Positions 8,796 through 17,788 are shown, numbered from the stretch's first letter. The stretch is DNA of 39,057 nt from Campylobacteraceae bacterium (GCA_027076905.1 JALTGP010000022.1:1-39057); one strand, 5' to 3'. Translations and numbers: made by a program. Notes: generated by a model from the sequence alone, not told the origin.

Positions 8796-10178
8796 TTAAA
8801 ATTGAAAATATAGAAACTCTTTGGCTTTTGAAAAAGTAAAGAGTGATGCACTTAAGAGTATTGCTGTATAGAGTGAATACTTCAGATTTGGTTTGAAATT
8901 TTTAGAAAGTTCGATACTATTTTTAAATGAGAGAGCTATCAAAAGAGCCACACCCAAATAAAAAGTCTGAAAATACTTATCTGCATATTTAAGATTGTCA
9001 AAATGTAAACTTGTGATATCAAACAGCGTATAGGTGACGTGCCAAGCATCAGTAAAATTGTCCGAGACAAAGAGGATTCTGGTTAAAATCACTCCTAAAA
9101 ACATCAGAGACCATGCCAGAAAATAGTTCATCTTCTTTTTTGCTTTTCTCATCATGTGTGCCATAACAACAAATGCACCATTGAGGATTCCCCATACCAC
9201 AAACGTCCACCCTGCTCCATGCCAAAAGCCTGAAACAAAAAAGGTAATCATAATGTTTATGTACATCACATAGGCTAACCGTTTGTTTCCTCCTAAGCTC
9301 TTATAGACATAATCACCAAGAAATCGTGAAAGTGTCATATGCCATCGTTGCCAATACTCAGCAAAATTTCTTGATTTATATGGAGAGTTAAAGTTCAAAG
9401 GAATGTCGATATTAAACATCTTTCCTATTCCTATTGCCATATCTGCGTATCCACTAAGGTCAAAATAGTAAGCCATAACATAAGAGAGGGAAGCGTACCA
9501 CGCCTCTAGCATGGATAGACTTTGAGCATTATCAAATGCCACCTGTGCATACTCCGTTAGGGGGTCACCCATGAGTGTTTTTTTGGCAAGTCCCATCGCA
9601 AAGATAAAAAGTCCCAAAGAGACATTTGACCACTTAATTTTAAGTTTAAACCTGTTTTCAAACTGAGGAATAATCTCTTTGTGGTGCATAATTGGCCCCA
9701 TCAGAAGTTGAGGAAAAAAGGTGATAAATGTCGCATAATTCAAAAAATTATACTCTTTTGTTTCACCTCTATAGCTGTCTACCAAAAAAGCAATCTGTTG
9801 AAAAGTAAAGTAACTTATCGCCAATGGCAGTGCCAAATGAAGCAGAGGGGTATCAGTATTGAGTACCCAATTATAGTTCATAATAAAAAAGTCTGCATAC
9901 TTGAAGTAGCCCAAGAGCAGAACATTCCCCACAATCCCTAACGTCAACATTGGTTTGGTCGCTTTTTTTCCCAACGAAGCCCCAATAAAGTAGTTAAACA
10001 GCATACTTCCCACAATAAGGGGAAGATATATAATGTTCCACCAACTGTAAAAAAAGAGCGATGCAATCACCAAAAAGACCTTTGCACCCTCGGTATAGCG
10101 TTTTGTATTTAAATAAAAATAGACCAAAAATGTAATTGGTAAAAACGCAAATATAAATTCATAACTATTAAATAACAT
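8796..10178 (-). CDS. MBOAT family membrane O-acyltransferase (AlgI/DltB-like)
   Basis: A 460-residue polytopic membrane protein with the MBOAT pattern of AlgI and PatA. Motifs include LPLAISYFTFQQIAFLVD, the DLSGYADMAIGIGKMF block, NFNSPYKSRNFAEYWQRWH, and the catalytic His segment SGFWHGAGWTF. Such proteins carry acyl groups, usually acetyl, across the inner membrane for polysaccharide O-acetylation. AGGAAGA lies three bases before the ATG, and a possible promoter lies upstream in the AT-rich gap. With the SGNH-like gene after it, this forms a two-gene acetylation module at the 3' end of the cluster. Confidence 0.93.
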   Translation of the reverse strand: MLFNSYEFIFAFLPITFLVYFYLNTKRYTEGAKVFLVIASLFFYSWWNIIYLPLIVGSMLFNYFIGASLGKKATKPMLTLGIVGNVLLLGYFKYADFFIMNYNWVLNTDTPLLHLALPLAISYFTFQQIAFLVDSYRGETKEYNFLNYATFITFFPQLLMGPIMHHKEIIPQFENRFKLKIKWSNVSLGLFIFAMGLAKKTLMGDPLTEYAQVAFDNAQSLSMLEAWYASLSYVMAYYFDLSGYADMAIGIGKMFNIDIPLNFNSPYKSRNFAEYWQRWHMTLSRFLGDYVYKSLGGNKRLAYVMYINIMITFFVSGFWHGAGWTFVVWGILNGAFVVMAHMMRKAKKKMNYFLAWSLMFLGVILTRILFVSDNFTDAWHVTYTLFDITSLHFDNLKYADKYFQTFYLGVALLIALSFKNSIELSKNFKPNLKYSLYTAILLSASLFTFSKAKEFLYFQF

Positions 10179-10210
10179 TATCTTCCTAACTCTTTAAATT
10201 TTATAATTTT

Positions 10211-10221
10211 ATTATATTATA
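10211..10221 (-). promoter_or_regulatory. Possible -10 element for the MBOAT-SGNH pair
   Basis: Two overlapping TATAAT hexamers on the minus strand lie about 35 bases upstream of the MBOAT start, in an 86-base AT-rich gap. Campylobacterota sigma-70 promoters often lack a clear -35, and none is visible here. In such AT-rich DNA a chance match is possible. Confidence 0.35.
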
Positions 10222-10264
10222 TCTAAAACTTAATATATTATTAAATTTTTTTGTAAAAATGGCA

Positions 10265-10852
10265 TTATCTAAACGGTTTATAAAAAGCCTCATCTGCCAA
10301 TGCTAAAAGCTCTCTGTCCCCTAGACTGTCCCCATAAGCATAAATATGGCTATACTTCTTAGTGGAATAAAGCTCTTGTAGACGAGAAACTTTCTCTTCT
10401 CCGTAACAGTTTTTAGTCGAAAACCTACCTGTAAATTTTCCATTTTCTATCTCTAGCTTTGTGGCAATAAGCTTGATGTTTTGCCTATCACACCACAACT
10501 TAAGCCAACACTCCATAGAGGCAGAGACCACAACAACCTCATCACCCTGTTTTTTATGCCAAACTATCTTTTCTATTGCCTCTTTTCTTACTATTTTATC
10601 TAACTCATTTTTATCATAATTGATTACTATTTTTTGAAACTCTTTAATCGTTATTTTTTTAAAAAAATGTGCCAAGAGTCTCTCTTTTGCCTTATCATTA
10701 GGATATAAATTTAACTTATATGCCATAAGTATCGGACTTAATATTAGTAGACCAAAATAGTATTTTTTTTTACCAACAGCATACTGAATAAACTCCACCA
10801 TACTATCTTTAGTAGTAATCGTCCCATCAAAATCAAACAGTGCCAGTCTCAT
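10265..10852 (-). CDS. HAD-IB phosphatase, candidate polyprenyl-P-phosphoribose phosphatase
   Basis: A 195-residue HAD superfamily IB (SerB-like) phosphatase. Motif I is DFDGT, from the start of the protein (LFDFDGTITTKDS). Motif II is VVVSASMECW, and motif III is YAYGDSLGDRELL. The gene begins two bases after the DprE2-like gene and so is translationally linked to it. In the decaprenyl-phosphoarabinose pathway a phosphatase must remove the 5-phosphate from polyprenyl-phosphoribose 5-phosphate. Mycobacteria are thought to use a PAP2-type enzyme, so this HAD protein would be a replacement. That assignment rests on context; the HAD fold is clear. Confidence 0.75.
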   Translation of the reverse strand: MRLALFDFDGTITTKDSMVEFIQYAVGKKKYYFGLLILSPILMAYKLNLYPNDKAKERLLAHFFKKITIKEFQKIVINYDKNELDKIVRKEAIEKIVWHKKQGDEVVVVSASMECWLKLWCDRQNIKLIATKLEIENGKFTGRFSTKNCYGEEKVSRLQELYSTKKYSHIYAYGDSLGDRELLALADEAFYKPFR

Positions 10853-10854
10853 AA

Positions 10855-11586
10855 CTAAATGCTCATCTTTTTAAATTGCCACTCAGGAATAGAGGTGATT
10901 ATAAACATAATCCATCGCCAAAGCCCTTTGGTATAGACAATACTCTTTTTGCCCTGTTGTGCTTTATAAATATCCTCTGCTACCTCATCAGGTTGAGTGG
11001 TTAATTTTTCAGGTAAATCCATACCTGCCGTCATCGCTGTAGCCACAAACCCTGGTTTTACAGTCAATACATCAACTTGTGCCTCATAGAGTCTGTTTCT
11101 AAGCCCTGAAAGATAAGCAGTAAGTGCTGATTTGGCTGAACCATAGATATAGTTACTCTTTCGTCCTCTATCTCCTGCTACAGAGCTTATCCCCACGATA
11201 AATCCACTTCTTCGTGCCTCAAAATCATTGGCAACAATGTTCAAAAGACTCACAACACCTGTATAGTTGGTATCCATAATCTTTTTTGCCTCTTCAAAAC
11301 TATTTTGAGCTTTATTCTGCTCTCCTAAATAGCCAACAGCAACCACCACCCCCAAAGGTTTCTCTTCTAGTCCATCATAAAATGCTTGATGTGATGCATA
11401 ATCCAAAATATCAAGCTCCAATGCCTGAACTTTACAGTCTGAACGAACTTTTAAATCGGTCACAAACGCTTCCATCTCCTCCACAGCTCTTCCTGCTAGA
11501 TAGATGTTATATCCATTTCTAGCGTACTCTCTTGCCACAGCTTTGGCAATATCACTTTTTGCTCCCACGATTAATAGATAACTCAT
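10855..11586 (-). CDS. dprE2: DprE2-like SDR, decaprenylphosphoryl-keto-ribose reductase
   Basis: A 243-residue short-chain dehydrogenase. The nucleotide-binding N-terminus reads LLIVGAKSDIAKAVAREYA, in which the usual TGxxxGIG glycine motif takes the GAxSDIA form seen in DprE2-type enzymes. An active-site Ser (GISSVAG) and the YxxxK pair (YGSAK) are present. The last 30 residues are hydrophobic and aromatic (WRWIMFIITSIP), suggesting membrane contact, which fits a lipid-linked substrate. It lies one base downstream of the DprE1-like gene. Together the two would epimerise C2 of polyprenyl-phosphoribose to give polyprenyl-phosphoarabinose. The SDR call is firm and the DprE2 role is strongly supported by the neighbours. 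Confidence 0.8.
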   Translation of the reverse strand: MSYLLIVGAKSDIAKAVAREYARNGYNIYLAGRAVEEMEAFVTDLKVRSDCKVQALELDILDYASHQAFYDGLEEKPLGVVVAVGYLGEQNKAQNSFEEAKKIMDTNYTGVVSLLNIVANDFEARRSGFIVGISSVAGDRGRKSNYIYGSAKSALTAYLSGLRNRLYEAQVDVLTVKPGFVATAMTAGMDLPEKLTTQPDEVAEDIYKAQQGKKSIVYTKGLWRWIMFIITSIPEWQFKKMSI

Positions 11587-11587
11587 C

Positions 11588-12886
11588 TTATATTCCTACT
11601 CTTTTTGATTGTAATGATTCAAATTTTTCACTCATATTGTTCTCTTTTCGATATGCTCTAAACTTCTCAATATCAGGATAGCCCTGCTCAAAAGTCTCCT
11701 TGCTTACACTCACATCTTTGGTCAGATAGATACGCCCTTTGTACTTTAAGACGATTTTATCTAGCTCATCTAACAGCTCAAATAGTCCTTTTTCTATTTT
11801 GAAGTCCAGTGCCAAACTGTAGCCCTCGATAGGAAAAGAGAGATAGTTTTCATTCTCTTTACCATAAAGTTTCAAGACAGCTAGAAATGAGCCTTTTCCT
11901 GAATCTGAAATGGTGCGTAAAATCTCTTTTAACCCCTCATAGCTTATCTCTTTTGGCAAGATACACTGATACTGTGTAAAGCCACCTTTTCCATAGATTC
12001 TATTCCAGTTTCCAATTGCATCAAGGGGATAAAAAAAGGTATCTATATCCACTTTTTGTCGGCTAACCCTTTTACCAACTTTTCCATAATAGAGCCAGTT
12101 AAAGGCTCTTACGCTTAAGTTATTTAGAGCAAACGATGGGAAGTTAAAAGGGATAGAAATTTTCCCTTTTCTTCTATAGCTTAAATCTCCATCATCTTTA
12201 AAATCCCCTACCATTAGCAGACACTTACCTATCTCCTCCCCTTTGGCAAGACAATCAATCCACGCCACCGAATAAGGAGAGGTACTGTACTCTTCAAATG
12301 CATCAAAAGTCTCCCGTAGATTTTTGGTCTTAATGGTGGTCTGTTCGATATATTTAGAGTTGATTTTTTTCAAATATATCTTTGCATCAAGAATCACACC
12401 CGTAAGCCCCATTCCCCCACAAGTAGCAAGAAAAAGCTCACGATTCTCCTCTCTTGAACAGCTCACCACTGAGCCATCTCCCAACATGATTGTAAAACTC
12501 TCTACACACTCCGAAAAGCACCCCTCTACATGATGATTTTTACCATGTACATCTGAAGCAATTGCCCCTCCAATAGTAATAAGCTTTGTCCCAGGGGTCA
12601 CTTTTAAAAACCATCCTCTAGGTACAAATGATTCTAAAATCTCACTAAGCAAAACCCCTGCTTGTACTGTAAGAAGCCCCTTGTTCTCCTCAAAATCCAC
12701 AAAATAGTTATGGGGCTTGACCTCTATAATATTTTTTGCCAGTGCTGAGTCTCCATAACTTCTTCCATTGCCATAGGCTATTAAATTATTACTCTTTTTT
12801 ACTATATTCTCTAATATTTTTTTATCAGAGAACTTTAAAACATTGTTCTCTACTTGTGGGTACATTCCCCAACTGTTTAAACTCAT
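11588..12886 (-). CDS. dprE1: DprE1-like FAD-dependent decaprenylphosphoryl-ribose oxidase
   Basis: A 432-residue flavoprotein close in pattern to mycobacterial DprE1. The FAD-binding blocks are YGNGRSYGDSA and PGTKLITIGGAIASDVHGKNHH, the latter almost matching the DprE1 flavin-binding motif. The C-terminal substrate domain retains the active-site lysine (Lys390 in GRIYLTKD, equivalent to Lys418 in M. tuberculosis). The cysteine targeted by benzothiazinones (Cys387 in M. tuberculosis) is Ala359 here (SLALDF). It would oxidise the C2 hydroxyl of a polyprenyl-phospho-ribose. The DprE2-like gene follows one base later. Copy A of the dispersed palindrome lies upstream, between this gene and the acyltransferase gene. 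Confidence 0.87.
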   Translation of the reverse strand: MSLNSWGMYPQVENNVLKFSDKKILENIVKKSNNLIAYGNGRSYGDSALAKNIIEVKPHNYFVDFEENKGLLTVQAGVLLSEILESFVPRGWFLKVTPGTKLITIGGAIASDVHGKNHHVEGCFSECVESFTIMLGDGSVVSCSREENRELFLATCGGMGLTGVILDAKIYLKKINSKYIEQTTIKTKNLRETFDAFEEYSTSPYSVAWIDCLAKGEEIGKCLLMVGDFKDDGDLSYRRKGKISIPFNFPSFALNNLSVRAFNWLYYGKVGKRVSRQKVDIDTFFYPLDAIGNWNRIYGKGGFTQYQCILPKEISYEGLKEILRTISDSGKGSFLAVLKLYGKENENYLSFPIEGYSLALDFKIEKGLFELLDELDKIVLKYKGRIYLTKDVSVSKETFEQGYPDIEKFRAYRKENNMSEKFESLQSKRVGI

Positions 12887-12927
12887 TTTTTACCTTTCAT
12901 ATTTTTTAAATTTATTTACTATACTTC

Positions 12928-12992
12928 TTGCAAAACTCTTCGGAATCGGCGATTTTAGTCCAGAAGAAGACGAGACTAGAGTCATCGCTTTC
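12928..12992 (+). repeat. Dispersed palindromic repeat, copy A
   Basis: This copy begins TTGCAAAACTC and continues GGAATCGGCGATTTTAGTCC, then a loop, then GACGAGACTAGAGTCATCG. About 57 of 67 positions agree with copy D (38709-38773). The two arms are partly complementary. It occupies most of the gap between the DprE1-like and acyltransferase genes in the minus-strand operon, where a hairpin could affect readthrough. Confidence 0.75.
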
Positions 12993-12997
12993 TCTAT

Positions 12998-14920
12998 CTA
13001 CTTTAAACTTTTTTCTAAAAGAGGATACAACATCATTGCACCCTCATAGTTAAGATGATTATCATCTCGATATAGAGGCTCTTTTCCTCTAAACATCAAA
13101 CAGCTATCTGTTGGACAAAAAATATCTAAAGGAGAGACCACCTCTATATTTTTTCTCTTTTCTAATATATTAAATATGCTATCTGTATAGGTCAACTGTT
13201 TGAGATACTCCTCTTTTGTCACAGGGATTATCCCCCTTTTTCCAATGTCCCCATGAAGCTCAGGAACAGATTTAAAAATCGTCATGGGGATAGCCCACTC
13301 TTTTGAGATTTTATCAGCTGTATGCTCAATTCCTCTCTTTAACACCTTGGCACTCTCATTAGCTGTTTTACTAGAGGTCTCCTTATCAGAGATAAAATGT
13401 GTCGCTTTTTGTAGCCGACCGTTTAAGTGATATCCTCGCTCATACATTCCCCATCGTGACACCATGTAGAGATGATTGATATCTTTGGCATTGGTTTCTA
13501 AAAACTTCTCAATATTTTTGCTGTAGACCCCTGAACAGTTTACGGAATTTCCTACTCCATCCTCTCTAAAGATGTCAAAAAGAGGAGCACACCCCGAGAT
13601 GGCAATAACTATCCCCTTTTTATGATGCTCTTTAGCAAACTTCTCAAATACAGGATAGAGGGCAGATAGGTGTGAATCTCCATAAAGAATAATGGTATCA
13701 GATGCATTTTTATCCCCAAAGGTACACTCCTCAACGCTCTGCATGGTGGCTTCTGTCTTAAAGCAGTTTATCTCATTGTGATGAGGTCGTTTATCGGGAT
13801 AGGCTAACGTTAAAAAGATAAAAAGAGCCACCCCACTTAGAAGCATAACCATCAATGCCATAAACCCTTGTTTGAGCTGTAAAAATGCTTTTAGCTCTTT
13901 TTTTCGTCTAAATGGCTCTTCTATAAATCGGTAGGAGAGTGCCGAGAGAGCAAAAGTAAGTAGCAACATAAAAAACTGTAGTTTTAGTGAAAACTCACCC
14001 ATTATCATATTTTTAGCAAAAGCGATAATTACCCAATGCCATAGATATAGAGAGAAGGAGATAAGCCCAATATATCGTATTATTTTATGGGATAAAATCG
14101 GAACTAAAAAGCTCTCTCCTCTCTCTCCTGAATAGATAATAAGAAAAGCCCCCAAAACAGGATAAAAAGCGTTTATACTCGGGAAAAGACTGTTATAGTC
14201 TAGTAGTAGTAGTGGTACTATAATAAAGCCTAGACCCAATAATGCCAAAATATTATTAAGCTTTTTATTACTATTAAATTCTTTTTTATTTAAGAATATA
14301 GCCAAGAGGACTCCCATAAATAGTTCCCAGAATCGGGTAATGGGCAGAAAGAAATTGGCTTGGATATGGGATGCTCCAAACGGAGATAGACACAGAGAAA
14401 ACGATAAAAGAGTAAAAATTGCCGTAACAATAAATACCCTCTTACTACGCCATGTAGCTGTCCATATCATAAAGAGAGGAAAGAAGATATAAAACTGCTC
14501 CTCAATCCCCAGTGACCATGTGTGTAGCAGAGGTTTAAGTTCGGCAGAGACAGAGAAGTAGTTGATATTTTGCCAAAAAAAGATATTGGAGCTAAAAACA
14601 GAAACACTTATGAGACTTAAAGCAAACTCTTTTAACTCCTCTACTCCCAAGATAAAAAATGATGCACCCAGTGTAGTCATAGTTACTAAAAAGAGTACAG
14701 GGATAATCCGTCGAATACGTTTAATATAAAAATTTTTAATGGTAAATATATCTCTGTCTAAATCATTTTGGATACTTTGTGTAATTAAAAATCCTGAAAT
14801 AACAAAAAAGATATCTACACCAATAAAGCCACCTGATATAAATGGAAAGCTCAAATGATAAAAGATAACAGATAAAACTGCAATGGCTCGAAGACCATCT
14901 ATATCCTTACGATAATTCAT
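12998..14920 (-). CDS. OafA-type acyltransferase with C-terminal SGNH domain
   Basis: A 640-residue two-domain protein. The N-terminal acyltransferase-3 domain has about ten membrane spans and starts with the family signature YRKDIDGLRAIAVLSVIFYH, followed by GGFIGVDIFFVISGF. The C-terminal periplasmic SGNH domain has the nucleophile block ILYGDSHLSALYP, an oxyanion segment (SGCAPLF) and the terminal Asp-His pair DDNHLNYEG. OafA/OatA proteins of this design O-acetylate lipopolysaccharide, peptidoglycan or exopolysaccharide. The gene overlaps gtrA by four bases, so it is coupled to the arabinose-lipid genes and may acylate the same glycan; this last point is inferred. Confidence 0.9.
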   Translation of the reverse strand: MNYRKDIDGLRAIAVLSVIFYHLSFPFISGGFIGVDIFFVISGFLITQSIQNDLDRDIFTIKNFYIKRIRRIIPVLFLVTMTTLGASFFILGVEELKEFALSLISVSVFSSNIFFWQNINYFSVSAELKPLLHTWSLGIEEQFYIFFPLFMIWTATWRSKRVFIVTAIFTLLSFSLCLSPFGASHIQANFFLPITRFWELFMGVLLAIFLNKKEFNSNKKLNNILALLGLGFIIVPLLLLDYNSLFPSINAFYPVLGAFLIIYSGERGESFLVPILSHKIIRYIGLISFSLYLWHWVIIAFAKNMIMGEFSLKLQFFMLLLTFALSALSYRFIEEPFRRKKELKAFLQLKQGFMALMVMLLSGVALFIFLTLAYPDKRPHHNEINCFKTEATMQSVEECTFGDKNASDTIILYGDSHLSALYPVFEKFAKEHHKKGIVIAISGCAPLFDIFREDGVGNSVNCSGVYSKNIEKFLETNAKDINHLYMVSRWGMYERGYHLNGRLQKATHFISDKETSSKTANESAKVLKRGIEHTADKISKEWAIPMTIFKSVPELHGDIGKRGIIPVTKEEYLKQLTYTDSIFNILEKRKNIEVVSPLDIFCPTDSCLMFRGKEPLYRDDNHLNYEGAMMLYPLLEKSLK

Positions 14921-15318
14921 GCCACTCTCCTCTCTACAAATACATATTTTTTATCTAAAAAGTACTTGACCACATAACCAATGGCTAAACCGATAAGACC
15001 TCCAATATATTTGGCATTCTCATCCTCAAAAACAGTATCAAATCCAATCTCTGTTCCCCAAAAGATAACGGTTGTAAAGACCCCCATCAAAGAGTAGAGA
15101 CCAAAGTTTTTTACATTATCTTTTTGGCAGGAGGTGACATGGTAAAAGATAAAATGTTTATCCAGAACATATTTCACCAGCAACCCTACCAATGTCCCGA
15201 CAAAAAGTGCCAGATAGATTGAGGCAAATCCATTATAAAAATAGAAACAGATGTATTGAAACAGCATATTAAAAAAAGTTGAAATCAGTGCAAAACAGCT
15301 ATATTTAAAGATAAGCAT
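14917..15318 (-). CDS. GtrA-family membrane protein, candidate lipid-sugar flippase
   Basis: A small protein of 133 residues with four predicted membrane helices and the two typical GtrA segments, YVLDKHFIF and YFLDKKYVF, each after a helix. The ATG at 15318 is chosen over an upstream in-frame start because it overlaps the UbiA stop as TAATG, a usual coupled arrangement. GtrA proteins are linked to movement of polyprenyl-phosphate sugars across the membrane, and the mycobacterial GtrA protein Rv3789 is tied to decaprenyl-phosphoarabinose. Placement between the UbiA and DprE genes fits that role. Confidence 0.85.
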   Translation of the reverse strand: MLIFKYSCFALISTFFNMLFQYICFYFYNGFASIYLALFVGTLVGLLVKYVLDKHFIFYHVTSCQKDNVKNFGLYSLMGVFTTVIFWGTEIGFDTVFEDENAKYIGGLIGLAIGYVVKYFLDKKYVFVERRVA

Positions 15319-16202
15319 TAGTACAATATCCAAGCAAAAGAGACCATCCACAAGATAAGAATAAACTGAACAAAACGGTCTTTTAGGACAATCTGTGTAG
15401 GAGAACCACTGTCTAATAACACAAAAGTAATCTGTAGATATCGCATTACTCCCATAATCACAAAAAGTGAGGTCAAGTAGAGATACTCGCTTCCCATTCT
15501 CTCTATCACTTCAGGCGAAAAGGTATACATAATATATGAAACTATCACCACCGATGCCATAATCGCCATGGCAATATCTAAAAACTGTAGACTGTATCCA
15601 TCAACCACTTTTCGCATTTTTTTGCCTGTATTTTCATAGATAAGTACATCATCTCTACGCTTGGCCAAAGCCATAAAAAGTGCCAATAAAAAGGTTATAA
15701 TCACAATCCAATGTGAGAGTACAATACCTGTCACAACAGAACCCATAAAGAGTCTAAGCACAAATCCAATAGCAATAATGGTTACATCAATAATCGCCAC
15801 ATGTTTGAGATGTAGACTATAGGCGATATTCATCATCATATAGAAAACAAGTATCGCCGTTGCACCAAGTGAGAGCAAAGAGATAAGTGCCATAGAGAAG
15901 CCAAAAAGAGAAAACATCATAACAATCGCCTCTTTTTTACTCACCTCTCCTGAGGCTAAGGGTCTCAACCTCTTTTTCGGGTGCTTCTTATCATCTTCGA
16001 TATCAAAATAGTCATTAAGAATATAGACAGCACTCGCAGATAAAGAAAAAGCAATAAAAGCGATAAATGCACTAAAGAGCAGATGCATATCTGTAATTTT
16101 CAGGGCAAAAAATAGCGGGATAAATATAAATATATTTTTAATATAGTGGTGTGGACGCATCAATTTTATAATTAATGGCAGTTTTAATAATAATGATTTC
16201 AA
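15318..16202 (-). CDS. ubiA: UbiA-family polyprenyl-phosphate phosphoribosyltransferase (DPPR synthase-like)
   Basis: A 294-residue membrane prenyltransferase of the UbiA superfamily. The N-terminal block MRPHHYIKNIFIFIPLFF and the metal/diphosphate motif NDYFDIEDD followed by KKHPKKRLRPLASG (from residue 63) match decaprenyl-phosphate phosphoribosyltransferase rather than ubiquinone enzymes. It would transfer phosphoribose from PRPP to a polyprenyl phosphate, the first step towards polyprenyl-phosphoarabinose. Translation starts at TTG, overlapping the TGA of the GT-C-like gene, with GAGAG upstream. The remaining pathway enzymes lie in the same minus-strand operon. Confidence 0.87.
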   Translation of the reverse strand: MKSLLLKLPLIIKLMRPHHYIKNIFIFIPLFFALKITDMHLLFSAFIAFIAFSLSASAVYILNDYFDIEDDKKHPKKRLRPLASGEVSKKEAIVMMFSLFGFSMALISLLSLGATAILVFYMMMNIAYSLHLKHVAIIDVTIIAIGFVLRLFMGSVVTGIVLSHWIVIITFLLALFMALAKRRDDVLIYENTGKKMRKVVDGYSLQFLDIAMAIMASVVIVSYIMYTFSPEVIERMGSEYLYLTSLFVIMGVMRYLQITFVLLDSGSPTQIVLKDRFVQFILILWMVSFAWILY

Positions 16203-17788
16203 TTTATACTCTCTTTAATCTGTTCGATATTTATATTGATATTTTTATTCCAAATCACCTCAACATTGTGAGACAATTTTTCCTCTGAAAAAGTTTTTAA
16301 TTTAGAGTAGTTATCCTCCAACCTATCGGCTCTACTATAAAAAGAGACCATACTATCACTAGGAAAAAGCCTATTATAGATACGCCAATCTACAATCTTA
16401 GTATACCCCTCTATCACGGACTCTTTAAACCGACTACTATAGGCGATAATCATCTCATTATTTTTTTTAACAATTAACTCTTTTTTTATACTATCAGTAT
16501 ATATCCCCTGCTTTTTAAGCGTAATAATCTCAGGATTTGTCAATCCATGAATATCAAAAACTTTTACATCTGAAAAGTAGGGAATCGTTCCGATATTATC
16601 TGTGGTAAGATGTGACGCAGTATAATATTGACTCACAAAATTAGCTGTTTGAATCTTCTGTTCATACACCTTTTTAGCACTCATTCCAGCATAGTAAGGA
16701 GAGTAAGCTATCTGTTTAGAGAGTCCCAATAGTACAAACCCACCAAGAAGATAAAACCACTTTCCTTTTACCTCGAACAGATGGTGATACAAAATAATAT
16801 TAAGGATTCCAAACAGTACTAAGTATGCCTCATATCGGTACATCCAACCAAGCCGTGCAAAAAGTAGGTGAGCTGTAAGTGTCAGTATAAAAATAGAGCT
16901 AAGCACCAATAAAATTTGACTTTGTTTATTAGATGATTTTTTATTGAATGATAAAAAAAGAATCACGATATTCAGAGTAAAAAGCATGATGATATGAGGT
17001 TGACGAAGATTGGCTAAAAACTTCTCAAAAAAGCTCACATTGCTCCCTACCGTACTCTTTGCAATAATTGAAGTAGGCACAGGGTCAATCCCCAAAACAA
17101 TAGCACTCCAAAAGGCAAAAATCGCCACAAAAATAAGGCTAGAGAAGAGCAAACCTAGTGCCATTTTCCAATCTTTTAAATACAATGCCATGAGCATCGC
17201 TACAGCAGTGATAAATGCAAAATCTTCATAACGAACAAAGACAATAAAAGGGGCTAAAAGCAGTAGTTTTATACGATATGAACGGTTATCTTGCTCCTCA
17301 AAATAGAGAATAAAGTAGTGGAGAAACCATACTATTAAAAATATCTGTAAAGAGTGTTCTGCCCCACCAAGAGTAAGTGTTACAAATGGCGTTCCAAGTA
17401 TTAGTAAAAAAGCATAGATATAATGCATTTTTTTAGCAGTTACTCTCTCAACTATCTTAAAAATTATAGCAATAGTTAAGAGTTGAAACAGTACGTTTAA
17501 AAGTGCTGAGACATAGACAAACCACTTGGCTCCTACTAGTTTATAAAATGGAGAGATAAGCATCATCCAGAGTGGAGCAGAAGAGGCAGAGGAGAAGGTC
17601 TCTCCATCCACACTTAAGATACCCTCTGTAATAAAATATTTGGCAATACTCATATGGATATACGGTGCACTAATTGCATAGGTAAAGTGGTTTTGGGTCA
17701 ATACTAACAGCAACATATATGCCATTAGTGTTGCTAAGAGTAGAAACAGTACTGCTATATTACGATTTTTATTATAAAAAAGACTCAT
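16199..17788 (-). CDS. GT-C-fold-like membrane glycosyltransferase, candidate arabinofuranosyltransferase
   Basis: A 529-residue polytopic protein with about ten hydrophobic helices and a C-terminal soluble part of about 150 residues containing TTDNIGTIPYF and FDIHGLTNPE, seen in GT-C enzymes that use polyprenyl-phosphate sugars. The first loop reads SAPYIHMSIAKYF, then SSASSAPLW. In related proteins the same place usually reads DDPYIH or DDAYI, so the acidic pair is Ser40-Ala41 here. It overlaps both neighbours (ATGA with the GT4 gene, TTGA with ubiA). Its position just ahead of the arabinose-lipid genes makes it the best candidate to use that donor, but the missing acids raise the chance that it is inactive or works differently. 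Confidence 0.65.
   Translation of the reverse strand: MSLFYNKNRNIAVLFLLLATLMAYMLLLVLTQNHFTYAISAPYIHMSIAKYFITEGILSVDGETFSSASSAPLWMMLISPFYKLVGAKWFVYVSALLNVLFQLLTIAIIFKIVERVTAKKMHYIYAFLLILGTPFVTLTLGGAEHSLQIFLIVWFLHYFILYFEEQDNRSYRIKLLLLAPFIVFVRYEDFAFITAVAMLMALYLKDWKMALGLLFSSLIFVAIFAFWSAIVLGIDPVPTSIIAKSTVGSNVSFFEKFLANLRQPHIIMLFTLNIVILFLSFNKKSSNKQSQILLVLSSIFILTLTAHLLFARLGWMYRYEAYLVLFGILNIILYHHLFEVKGKWFYLLGGFVLLGLSKQIAYSPYYAGMSAKKVYEQKIQTANFVSQYYTASHLTTDNIGTIPYFSDVKVFDIHGLTNPEIITLKKQGIYTDSIKKELIVKKNNEMIIAYSSRFKESVIEGYTKIVDWRIYNRLFPSDSMVSFYSRADRLEDNYSKLKTFSEEKLSHNVEVIWNKNININIEQIKESIN

Noticed and set aside
15319..15351. Longer N-terminus for the GtrA protein
   Set aside because: The ATG at 15318 overlaps the UbiA stop as TAATG and gives a normal GtrA length.
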